A stretch of 64,000 nt of DNA from Sacculina carcini (lineage: Eukaryota > Arthropoda > Thecostraca > Sacculinidae). A model generated the notes under the pieces. It saw nothing but the letters and a program-made list of their open reading frames with translations, was not told the DNA's origin and did no database searches. Positions 1 through 12,400 of the stretch are shown here, in pieces. The position numbers and the translations under genes were made by a program. Position 1 is the first letter of the stretch; each line of letters opens with the position of its first letter. The stretch covers positions 9,314,449 through 9,378,448 of the forward strand of contig OU696571.1 of assembly GCA_916048095.2 (NCBI GenBank), written 5' to 3'.

Positions 1-27
1 ACACAGAGAGAGAGAGAGAGAGAGAGG
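1..27. repeat. (GA)n microsatellite
   Basis: An AG dinucleotide run at the very start of the window, inside the intron before the first BTBD9 exon seen here. The rest of 28-130 is AT-rich intron with nothing recognised. Confidence 0.9.
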
Positions 28-129
28 ATCTCTTTTATATTTAAAGATATACTTTTATTTTTGAATTATTCATCTATTAGCATCAATTTGTTTTTCCGGT
101 ATGACTTGGTGATTCAGTTGTATGTGCGC

Positions 130-130
<1 letters not shown>

Positions 131-169
<39 letters not shown>

Positions 170-172
170 CAG
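131..172 (+). promoter_or_regulatory. (TG)n tract at a 3' splice site
   Basis: An almost pure TG repeat runs directly into CTGCAG and the first BTBD9 exon. No ordinary polypyrimidine tract is present. Similar UG-rich tracts precede the other BTBD9 exons. UG repeats in RNA are classic ligands of TDP-43 and CELF proteins. Confidence 0.6.
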
Positions 173-403
173 TACGAGCGAGTGTTAGACATTTTGAGCG
201 CGTCGCACCAGTACGGCTTCGTGCGGCTCGAGGAGCACGTGGCGCGCCACTTGGAGCGCACCGTTTGCACGGTCAGCGTGTGCGCCGTCTATGACGCGGC
301 CGCCACGTTCCGACTAGCCGCGCTGCTCGACACATGCCGGCGTCACGTGGAGCGACACACATGCGACGTGCTTCAACACGCTTCCTTTTGTCAACTTTCG
401 CCG
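173..403 (+). CDS. BTBD9: BTBD9 exon a (end of BTB, start of BACK)
   Basis: The exon starts after CTGCAG at 167-172, directly behind a (TG)n run, and ends before GTAGGG at 404. It is 231 nt, phase 0 at both ends, and encodes 77 residues beginning YERVLDIL and containing HQYGF and a Cys/His-rich BACK start. It corresponds to about residue 105 onward of the human protein, so at least one coding exon lies to the left of the window. Confidence 0.93.
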
Positions 404-3400
404 GTAGGGAGCGCCACTTGTGCCATCGTCGTTGCCCACCTGTTGTGGCTGGGATGGTTGGTTATTTTAACGCCGGTCTAGAACAGCGTTTCTCGACTGT
501 TTATTGCAATGCCTCCCTTCAACATAATGCGAGTCTTTGTGACCCAGAAACAGTCCGTGGCCCCATATATACATGGATTGTCGTGGCGCGACGTCTCTAG
601 AGCTCATGCACGCCGGTGAATATTGGCACTGACCACCAAAACAACACCACGACCATCGGCGTAGATTTGTGTCGAGACTCGGGGGGATGACAGCCATCAT
701 GCATCAGTGTTCAAAATTGACTCAGTTGGCCAATTGCGTGGGGCCCTCAACTATTTTCAGCCTATTCAATTACAACACACATACCCCAATGAAGTGTATT
801 GCGTAATATAATTCTTCGCATATCTATAATTTCTTGCATTTTTGGCCTATTGTCATTTGCCTTCTATGATGATTTTGATGATAATATACCCAATGAACTG
901 AACTCAGCAGAATTCTCGGGGGGTATAATTGCATATTCATACCCCCCAGCCAATTTGTCGGGGGTATATATACCCCCCATACCCCCCAGGATTTACGCCC
1001 ATGACCACGACCGTGCGTACAGGTGGAGTGAGCACACAGACATATACAGACATCGGCCGATCAAACACACGTCATGCAAACGTCGGGGGTCTCACTGTCA
1101 CGGCAGATCACACGATTGAAATGTACGACAATTATAACATAGAGGAATAGTTTCGTGTGTCTAGAATAAATATGGTGGCCCCATTTTTTAGATTTGGTCC
1201 TATGGTACCACAAAAAATTGCATGCCCCTCAATGTGACCATATGCCCGATGTTGAGAAACACTGGTCAAGAGTATTGCCGTTGTGGTTGTGACAGTGAAT
1301 GATGCTGTGATTATTGCAGATGCAGTGATTTGGTAGGAATCCGTGGTGTAGTGGTTGCACACCCGCCTTACAAGCGGGAGGACCGTGGTTCGAATCTCGA
1401 CGGAGGAGAATTTCGTTGGGCGAATTCTATAATCCAACAGCTCCTGTCCATCCAACAGTAAATGATGGTATCAGATGTCAGTCATGTGTTGTGCCATACA
1501 TTCTGGGGAGGTGGCCCTCTCTAATACGTATACCGTCCTTGTGGCGCCATAGCCTGGAGAGGGTCGGTTCTGCGGTGGCAGCGAGCTGCACTGGACACAA
1601 CTGTTTTCATAAGCTTCGGCTTCTTCCCGTGTAGCAGCTGTCACTTAGGCATTTAACCTTCAAGTTTTCACCTATGAGTGTGGTGGATGCCAGGGTTGTG
1701 CCTGGGCATATGCTTGCGAATGTGGCTGTGATTGTGAATGTGCTTGCGACGATGCGTATTGTGTCTGTCTTCGATTGTGATTCTGACTATGATTTTGCTT
1801 GTGATCCGGAATGTGATTGTAGTTGTGATTTGGAGGTTGCGAATAAGCTTTTGATAGTGTTTGCAAGTTTGATTGTGATTAATAGGTATAATTATGACCA
1901 TGATTGTGTTTTGGATTGTGATTGCGACGGTGACTGTGACTGATTTTGATTTACACGTATAGCATATGCACATATGCCCTGGTGCATGAACCGCTCTAGA
2001 CAATGGGACATACCACCCAACAAAATTTACATTTTTATCATGTATTATAACAGAAAATTTAATCTTTCTTTAAATAAAATTATTTGTGTGTAATAGATTA
2101 GTGCTGGATATTGTGTATGAATGATTATTTTGTATGAGCGTGAGTGAAGGTGCTGTATGTGTATATGAGCGTGCGTTTGAATGGTGGATTGTCCGCTTTG
2201 CTGACTGCACGTGCCACGTGGTGGCGTCATGTTTCGGGAGTCGTTGTGTGAGCGTGGTGTGGTGTGTGTCGGCGTGCGGTGTCTTGTGGGCGCGCGTGGG
2301 GTTGCAATGCCTCCGCTCGCCCGTCTTTTAATACATCTTGTTTTTACACTTCATGTTTGCTTTTACAAGCTAACCGGCCTGTAACAAGCTATTTCGGCTA
2401 TTTTATTTCGGTTTGTGTGAAGTTTTGGTGAAATTTGAATTCGTTGAAAATTTGGCTCCGGCTTCAGCAGCAGTGGTGATGCCTTCAGCACCAGGGGAGG
2501 ACAGCAGCAGTGGAGGTTCTCAGTGGCGGGTCAGGAGCGTGTTGTAGGGACGGCGGTGAGGCATGGTGCCGGCTGGAGGCAGCGGGGAAGCTGTGGCGGA
2601 TCACGCTCACTCCGTCCGTATTGGAGCTGGACACGTCGCTGAGCTGGCGGTGGAAGCTACTGGTGCTGGAGGGCTGGTGGAGTGAGAGCTGCTGAAGCCG
2701 GGGATCTGGAAGAATGGAAGGCGAGACGGCGTGGTGTGTGTGGACGGCGGTCTCGGCTAGCTGCGGCAGGGTGCTAAAGAGCACTGGGGTCGAGGTGTTG
2801 TGCCCTGTCGCGGCAGCCGTTGATGTAGAAGACGGCAGGCCGCGGAGGAGCACTGAAGAGCACGGGCGGAAGCGGGAGCGCGGTGGACGCTGGGGCTAGC
2901 CGTGTTGTGCTTCGCCGCAGTCATGGTGTGCATCTGATGGAGGTCGTGGAGTCGGAACTTTTTGTCCTGTTTATTCCTGGTTTAATTTTATTCCGTGTTT
3001 ATTTTTCGGCTTGTATTTCCAGTTCAACTTTCAGTTTTGTTTCTTGAGAAACAGGGGGAGATGTAATAGATTAGTGCTGGATATTGTGTATGAATGACTA
3101 TTTTGTATGAGCGTGAGTGAAGGTGCTGTATGTGTATATGAGCGTGCGTTTGAATGGTGGATTGTCCGGTTTGCTGACTGCGCGTGCCACGTGGTGGCGT
3201 CATGTTTCGGGAGTCGTTGTGTGAGCGTGGTGGGGTGTGTGTCGGCGTGCGGTGTCTTGTGGGCGCGCGTGGGGTTGCAATGCCCCCGCGCGCCCGTCTT
3301 TTAATACATCTTGTTTTTACACTTCATGTTTGCTTTTACAAGCTAACCGGCCTGTAACATTGTGATCGTATTCAAACCGGGTATTTTATTACAGTACTGT

Positions 3401-6400
3401 ACAGTACATTACTTGCAGGGTATTTTGCCACGAAAATTGTCACGGTAATTGTGTTTTGGAGTTCGTGTGTGCATGTGTGTATGCGTGTATTTGTTTTCGT
3501 GTGTGCAGTCGAGTGTGCGCGAGCTGTTGGCACGCGACTCATTTTACGCGCCAGAGTTGGAGATATTCGAGGCTGTGCGGCGCTGGGTACAGGCCAACCC
3601 TGCGGCCGACCACGCCGAAATCGTCGCCTCCGTGCGTCTGCCTCTCATCGATATTGAGGTGAGTGACCAATGGTGGTCAATGGACTCCCTTGTCATTGAT
3701 TTTGGTGCCAGTGCTATTTCGTGTCATTTAACCTTGACCAGTGGTTCATCGTTGATGTCACCTTCAGCTTTGTTTGCTTAATGAGACATGTTGTATGTCT
3801 ATTTTCAGTCTAATTCATTGGGTCTATTGTATAAAATCAACATAAAAATACAAATAACAATACACAATCAATAAGACATTACAAAAAGTTCGTTTAGCCA
3901 AAGGCTCCTGAACGGACTTGTTATGATAAACATTAACAAGGTCGTTCTTAAACTGGGCTCGATTGGGACTTTGGTTATCTCACTCATAGGATTTGTGACA
4001 TCAAGCTGTGATTGGTCATCATTGGATGCAGCTAATCACGCCACATCACTTGGCGTTAAAATATATGTTGCAAGCAACTCAGTAGAGCATTTGTAACCTA
4101 ACTAAACTGTCTTTATCGTACGTGATTTAATATTTTCCTATAATATTTTCACAGGAAGGGTTCGATGAATGCATGCATGGAACTTGGGGGGTTCAGTACC
4201 TCCAATAAGGTTAAAGCCATGGTCACACGAGGCCAATTATTGGCCAATCCAATCGTTGGCTTTGCCAACAATTGTCCCAAACCCCAAGTTGAGCGTGTTC
4301 AAGTTTTCAAGCCATTTGGCCTGCATTTCAGCGGCTTGCTTCCAGAGGGTGCTACCCTGTCGTGCAATGAACGCGCACTATCACGCTGAAAATTATTGAA
4401 TTCTCGTGCAAGGCAACTATTCGATCCTCGTTTTTTACCACATGACGCTGAATCAACGCATGCGGTGAATTCAACTCAGTTTGAGTGTTTGTGATGTGTT
4501 GTGCGTTTTTGTGTGTTCGTTTTATTGTGACAATTTTATCATGATGAGGTAGAATATGTAATATAATATTTGTATAGTTTATCTTGATGTTTAATGCGTT
4601 GTTAGATTGAATTTAGATAGCTTGATATATAGGTTAAAATATATATAAGCTGCAGAATATGTCTAACATATATCTGTATATTCAAGAATTCAGCTGGATT
4701 AAATCAAAGTTCAAATGATATAGTCATGTGAGCGAAATAAGCCACACCGACGTACTCTGCACAACATATATTGGCTTGGCCAATTCCTGGCCTTGTGTGA
4801 CCACTCGCAAGCCAACAATTGGCCAAGTCAACGGTTGTCCGCTGCAAGCCAACTATTGGCTAGGCCTATCGTTGGCTTGACCTACAATTGGCCTCGTGTG
4901 ACCACGGCTTAAGAAGTGTTGCATTAACAGTATTTCTAGATTCGTGTCGAGTGAAATTATGCCAACGTTTGATATACAGAGGCAGCTAACTAGTCAATAA
5001 AACCAAGTTATTCAACTTTCCCCAATTCAGCCTGACATATGCGCAAAATATCCGCAACTCAACCTGACATGCGCGCACCAAGGACTGGTCAAAAAGACAT
5101 TCTGCAACGATTGTATTCCGCCTCGTAGCCCAGTGGCTAAGACGCACGCTCTGTGCACGAGAGGTCCAGGGTTCGATTCCCTGGCGAGGTGAAATGTTTG
5201 GGTTCGCTTCTGAAAGGGATAGTCTAATTGTCGCAATGCGGGTTTTGTGTGCGCGCAGTTGTGTGCGCGCAGCCGTGCAGTTTTTGAGCTGGCGGTGACT
5301 GCAAAACCCGTACGCCCCGACCTGCGTTGTGCCAACCGGGGCCGTGAGGCTTTGCCCATGCATAAATTCACGCGAACGTTAGCCTTTCCACTGCTATGTT
5401 CAAATGCGTAAATTTATATTTTATATATGTATTCCAAACACATCCAATATATAGCATCTAATATATAGCATTGACATGTGGCGAGTTAGAATAAACCACC
5501 CGAGATGTTGCCGCAAAGACAGTCAGAGCACAAGTAATATGTATTGACCCGTATGTGAATTGGTGACCTAGGGGCACGTCAGCAATGGTTGGCACATGAT
5601 CATGCCACGTCACACATGTGAAATACCCAATGAAGTTAACTGAGAAAATACTTATATCATCAAAACCATAAATAAACTATTAATTTAATTCATTCATTTC
5701 AATTTACACTCTCAACAAATAGACCAAAGGTGACCTCACCGACGCGACCAGGCAAAACAAGACAAAATAAGATACATATGAGACATATGCTGCTCATATG
5801 CGCACATTATTATGACGTCATATTAATTGATATTAAAATACAAACAATATGACATCATAACAGTTATACAATTTTGAAATATAAAAATTCGTAAATACTA
5901 TAAGAGTGTTTCCCCCACAGACACATTAAACTGACACATTGTGCAAAAACATCGCCTGAAGGGAAATATGGTTGCGCGCGAAAGTGAAAATGAATAATCG
6001 TAATTAGTTCACATGGATATTAATTATTAGACATAGAAAATACCTTCAGTCAATAAGCGATAACACTGCATTGAATAAGCGACAACAATAGAGATGTAAG
6101 TGCCAATAGTGACGGGGCTAACGAGTACCTCGTATACACACGATTACCCTACATCCCCCCCCCCCCAGTTCACGTGTGTGAACTTAGAAATCTGTCACGT
6201 AATCGTTGAGGTATTTTGGTATGTGTCCTTGTCGCTGTGGTCGTGTCGTGTCGACCGATGAGGCCACGTATCGGCGTGGTGTGTCGGCGTGTCGTGTCGA
6301 CCGGTGAGAACACGTATCGACGTTCTCATCCGGCCTTGCATCAGGCGAACTGGGCGTACTGATTGTCTCGTTCTCCGGCGGACTGGGCGTACTGATTGTC

Positions 6401-9400
6401 TCGTTTTCCGGCGTAGACGATGTTGGAGTTTGACTAGTTTGCGGGTCACATTGTTCACGTGGTGCGGTTGCTGATGGGATGTGCGCCGAAGCCTCCGACT
6501 GGTCGAGCTGGGTGTTGGCCGGGGTCGTATCCACCGAGTGACGTCGGTGATGCGTCGGAGCGAACTCTGTGTGGCCATCTTCCGTCAAGTCTCTGATATG
6601 TCGCAAAAATTGGCGACTCTACCGGAGCCATCGATTTTCACCAGATATTGGTCATGCGGTAGAGCTTCTACCACCACACCCGACCTATCCCATCGTTTGT
6701 GGTGGTTTCCTGTTTGATTTTGTACCAGCACTTGGCTCCCTGGACGCAGCTCACTGAAACGACGAGTGTGGGGAGAACTTATCCACTTATTTCGCAAATC
6801 GTACCCGAAGGACATCTTCCTGTCGTTTCCAGTTTTGGCGCCATTCGGGGTGCACAAATGAGCCAGTGAACACCTGTGTTCTCGGTGCGATGGGAGGGAG
6901 ACCCTGTGTTGCTCTGCCAAGCACAATATGAGTGGGAGAGAGGCCTGTCTCGGGGTCCAGAGTTTTGCGATATTGTAACAGTCCTGCTGCAACGTTCTCT
7001 TCATGCACTTCACCATTGCTGTCAGTATGAGCCATACACAGACGTTTCATGGACTTGACTGCGACTCTGCCCGTCCATTGGACGACGGGTGGTATGCCGA
7101 CGAGACGCGATGGTGGACGCCCCAATAGCTCAGCAGGTCGGTTGTGTCTTTGTCAGTGAATTCAGGCCCACCGTCAGAGCTCAGCTGATTAGGCACTCCG
7201 TTCGTGGCAAACTAATTCATGAACGCTTTGATGAGCCCTCTGGAGCCGCTGGCTGACGATACGATGTGCGGCCATCCACTGAAGCTGTCCACAACTACGA
7301 GATACCGGTAAAGTAATCAGCTGCGATGGCTTGGAATGGACACCTGGGTGTGAGCGGGAGAATGGGTGTGGCACGTGGCTGCGATGGTGATATCTTCCAA
7401 CATTGTAAACACATGTTTCGAGTTGTTTCTATGTCCTTAGATAGCCCTGGCCAGAAAACACTGCGCTGTGCCCGGGAAAATATGCGATCGCTCCCCTGAT
7501 CGGCGGAAAGCAAGACTCGAAGGACTTCCTGGCGTAGATCAGGAGGTATAAGGACTCTGTCACCGAGCATGATTACGTTGTCGACAATTGACAGATCGTT
7601 ACGATGTTGCGACGCTAGCATTTCGCCTCCGACTGTAGCGTATCGAGACTCGGCGGGACGTAAATATCTGGATCCGGCTAAGGTGATGCTTCATCCATTC
7701 GGACAGCATCCTGGCACGACATAAACGCAAAGGCAGTGCTTTTGTCGCAGCCAATATCCTATGCCGGACTGCGACCAGTCCGGGTTGAGGCCCGTCCGGC
7801 GAATATTTCGACACCTTCTGATATAGCGTCGATGATGGCTGATTTAGAAAACTTAAACGCGCTTTCCAATTCTGGTCCCCACGTGAACTTTGTCTTGGGG
7901 CTGAGCAGTTCTTTGAACGGGGCCATTAATTTGGTGATATTTACGTAATATGCCACTTGGTGGACTAGCCCAAACCAAGAACGAATGTCTGTGATGTTTG
8001 ACGGGCGAGGGAAAATTTCAATAGCGTTGAGGTACTTTGGTAGCGGTTTTACCGCTTTGGAGATGATGTGGAAGCCTGCAAGCTTGGCCTCTTTTCCACA
8101 AAATTGGAATTTATCCGGGTTTAGAATTATACCGCTTCGTCCTACACGTTCCAGGTAGTCGATTATTCGCCACCAGTGGGTTTCCAGATCATCATCCCAT
8201 AGGATGACATCATAAACGCACGTGGTTTTATGCGTAACGTCTGATATGATTGCGTCGTACCTCTCAGTGTAAGCGTCTTGAGACGTCAGGAAACCCATCG
8301 GTGCGCGTTTGTACCTGAATCTACCCTGCTCAGTGAGAAAAGTGGTTTTGAGGCGGTCCACTGGTCGGATTTCTATAGAGTGAAAACCGTTCCACGCAAA
8401 CCGTGACTGTCTTGAATACGCCTGGTGGAATCGATCGCGCTTGTTTGGCCGGATGAATCGTATGGTGTGTCTCTGACACTGTGACGGTTTAACGGCTGCA
8501 AATCGATGGTACGTCTGGGAGCGCCGTTAGATTTGGGCGTGATCACCATGCCGGCAAACGGGTATCGGCACATCCGGCAAACGGGTGTCGAGCGACATGA
8601 ACAAGGCGCATAAGAACAAAATTGAACGATCGTAGCATACATAGCAGGAAATATACACTGCCAGGCGTGCGCAACAAACCCCACAATATATAGAACAAGA
8701 ACAACACAAAAGTATATGGAAATACATAACACGCGTGTTAATGACTGCAGCTATTCTATAGACAAAACATATACAAAATAATGATAGTCGGGATTTCGCT
8801 GTAAAAGCACTCTGCGCCCAGTGCGTGTATGTGTGACAGTATCAGAGTCGTTGTGCGGTGCATAAAAATGTACATTTGTGTCTGTATTAGTATCAGAGTG
8901 GGTGTTCGTGCTCGGTGGGACATGCTGGTTGGTGGCGGGCGTCTGTGACGCGCATGTACCAGTTGCTGGCGTGATCCGCTGTGTGTCAGGCAATCTGACT
9001 GGCTTCAGGCGGTCTACCGAGACAGTCTCCGTGGCACCTGACGGGAGTGCCATTGTGAAGACCTCTGCTGACCTCGAGACGACGGTGAACGGCCCGCGAC
9101 ACGGCGCCTCGAGAGCACGGCGGACACGATCGGCGTGGACCAAGACCTGTTTACAGCTCATCAAATCAGGAGGAATGTACGATGGTTGAGAGCCATGTGA
9201 TGTGCCAGCGGACAACATAGAAAAATTAACTTCAGACATGCGCTTGTAGAGCTCGTCAACGAACTCCACTTGTGATCTTGTAATTGATTTGTCGCCAGCA
9301 GGAACGCGAGGACGGAGAAGAGAACCACCCGTCACAGCGGTGAATGGGGAATGTCCCGATTCATTAGGTATTATACGGATGCTCAGCATGACCACTGGCA

Positions 9401-12400
9401 GCGCGGACAACCAGCACTGATGGCGGGCCATGATGGATGCTTTGACTACACGATGAAGCCTCTCCACCATGCCGTTCGATCTCGGATGATACGCCGTCGT
9501 ACGTAGCCTGTGAAAACCGACCAGCTGCGCCAGTTCCTGAAACAACTCACACTCAAACTGGGCTCCACGATCGGTGACCACTTGTATCGGTACGCCGAAA
9601 CGGGAGACCCAATGTGTGAAAAAAGCATTAGCCACAGAAACAGCTGTAAAATCTGTTAGCGGTATAGCTTCCGGCCAGCGGCTGGCGCGGTCAACACCTG
9701 TCAAAATGTACCGGGGAGACACAGAAAACGGATGGCCTCTCATCGTAGCTGGTGGCAGAGGGTCCACCAAATCCAGATGGACAACCTCGAATCTGGCGCT
9801 AGTGAGAGGAAACTCACTCAGCGGCGATTTCGTGTGTCTGGTAAACTTTGCTTGTTGACATGCTGTACAGGTACGGGTCCATTCTCTGATTTGTTTGTTC
9901 ATATTGTGCCAAATGTATCTGGATTTTATGATACGAAGACTGCCCTTCACACCTGGGTGCGAAATGTTGTGCAGCTGGTCGAAAACTGGTCTGCTAAATT
10001 TCGAGGGCAGAAAACGTCGCAGGCACGGAGTCTGGTCGGCACAGTGTAAGAAGTGTCCACCTGAAACTGGAAACTTCTTAAGCTTATCAGTGTAAGCCAA
10101 CGTATCAGTGTCGTCAGATTGAGCGCGTGCAATGGCAGGAAGGTCCAGAGCCTCAGCTTCAATGGCGTTCACGGCGCGGGAGAGGCAACCGGCGACTACG
10201 TTGTGGGCGCCGCGGTTATATTGCACATCCGAAATATATTCAGTGAAGTACGACCAATGCCATTATTGCCTATCGGACTTCGCCACATGCGGACTGCGAA
10301 AAGCGGTTACATTGCTTTGTGGTCAGTACACAAAACGACTACACGACCCTCCAAGAAATGACGGAGATGAATGATAGCGTATTATGCTGCAAGTAACTCC
10401 CGATCATATGTGGAATATTTTCGTTGATCAGCTGAGAGTTTATTTGAGTAAAAAGACAACGGTTGAGGCACGCCATCAACCATTTGATGAAGTGCCGCAC
10501 CGGCCGCGACTGACGAGCAATCAGTGACAAGCTGACGTTGGTCACAGTTTCGCTTCTGATGCGGTAAGGTGCATGCATTGCAGAGTGCAACTTGGACGGA
10601 TTTGAAAATAGATTTCTCTTTGTCGGTCCACAACAAGGTGTGATTCTTTTTGTTTGACGTCAACATCTCGGAGAGAGGTAACACGACAGCAGCATAATGC
10701 GGGATCATTCGTCGGTAGAATCCCACCATGCCCAAAAATGGGCCCAGACCCGCGGAATCGTCGGGCAATGGGAGGTCCTTGACTGCTGATATTTTCTCTT
10801 CAGGTGGACACACGCCATGTGCACTGATGTGATGTCCAAATAAATTTATATTCGACTTGAAAAAGTGACATTTGTCGACAGAGAGACGCAGATTGTTCTG
10901 GTTGAGTAGCTGGAACACGTCAGCTAGATCGCGTTTATGCGATTCTTCGTCAGGAGAGAAAACAAGGACGTCGTCTAGGTATGCAAACCTGCACTTGATT
11001 CCGGAGAAAACGGTGTTGATGGAACGCTGGAATGTTGCGCCGGCATTTCTAAGTCCCATTGGCATGAACAAATATTCATACAGACCGAATGGAGTTACCA
11101 TGGCTGTTTTCGGAATGTCATCTTCCTGCATGGGTACTTGATAGTACGCTTGCATCAGATCGAGCTTGCTAAACATTTTCTTGCCGTCAAGATGAGATAA
11201 TATGTATTGAATGTGCGGTAGGGGAAATCGATCCGCCACTGTTTCAGAGTTTAGCGCGCGGTAATCGCCTGTAATGTTTCACTCTCCGGGGTTCTTTTTT
11301 GGCACCATGCGCAACGGAGAGGCCCAAGGAGATTTTGACCGACGCAAGATACCTTCGTTCAGCAGGTTCGCAAAGGCCGCTTTTGCTGATGTATCTTTTT
11401 CTGCTGTGGGGCGCCGTGGCGACGCGAAAACCGGTGCGGCGCTGCCAGTGTCGATGCTATGTCGTACGACTGTCTCTCCGCGCTGCCAACGTGGTGAATG
11501 CGACGACATCAAGTGTTTGTGCTGAGTAGGGCTGTCAAAAGTTAATAAAGCTACTTTTTCACCTAAGGGTCACTTTTTCATAAGCTACCTAAAACTGCAT
11601 GAAAAAGTTGTGTACGATGATTATTAAAAAAGTTATTGGGTTACCAAAAGTTACTTTTTCATCGTTAGGTTACTTTTTTGCTTTTAAGGTTACTTTTTTA
11701 TCGTCAGGTTACATTTTGTTATTTTTCTTGTTATTAGGTGAGTTTACCACGAAGTTTGGTGACTTTTTGCAGATAAGTGGCACAAAAACGGTATATATGA
11801 GGATAAAATAGGAAAAGAGATGGAATATTAGGTCTGAAGATCAAGAAATGTCAACATTTCTGCTGTTAGGATTTAGCAATTGATATTCATCTTAATATCC
11901 GTGCTACTCGATATTTATACGTTTTTGGGTACGCAGGATAGTGTAATTCCATTTTAGGAAATGTCCACGAACCGGAGGGTTTCGCGAGATGTTTGGAGCG
12001 TGGTATAGTACGATGTGAGCTTTCTATACCAGGTACTGCGTTGTAGCACTTGACAGTACGTATTTACTTGAACAGGAATTTGCACGTGACTTTCAGGGCG
12101 TGAGATAGCGCTATTATCCCACGTTTGACATATGGGAGGACGGAGGGCATTCACACATGCAGTGTTTACGCTCACACTAATATACAAACTGTAGTACGTG
12201 CTATTTGATAAAAAGTTCCATTGAAAAAATATAAAGAACATTATTGCGACCATTACTAAAAATATTTACATTTGCAATTAGTGTATTTCGCATTTGTATG
12301 AGCTTTCCACTTAAAAATTATATTTTGATGGTTATGCTCCTTTTTTCGTTGTTAGCTAAATTATGTTAAGTCACTTTTGGTTGTTTGTTGTAAAAATGGT

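Noticed and set aside
70-270. Reading frames rich in Thr-His or Cys-Val repeats over TG/CA tracts (also at 26909-27554, 30428-31220, 60411-62319)
   Set aside because: They are translations of dinucleotide microsatellites and have no other support.
1339-1407. A tRNA-Val(TAC) gene
   Set aside because: The anticodon arm is perfect but the acceptor and T stems do not pair.
1668-2003. Overlapping long frames on both strands
   Set aside because: Caused by a degenerate TGTGATTGTG minisatellite; composition repeats in all frames.
2485-2899. Frames inside the small LTR element at 2089-3359
   Set aside because: Not conserved as a frame in the related element at 60366-62103 and without any domain; treated as non-coding interior.
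5119-5191. A working tRNA gene
   Set aside because: The boxes and most stems are good, but the anticodon stem is imperfect and body sequence typical of a SINE follows; called SINE-like instead.
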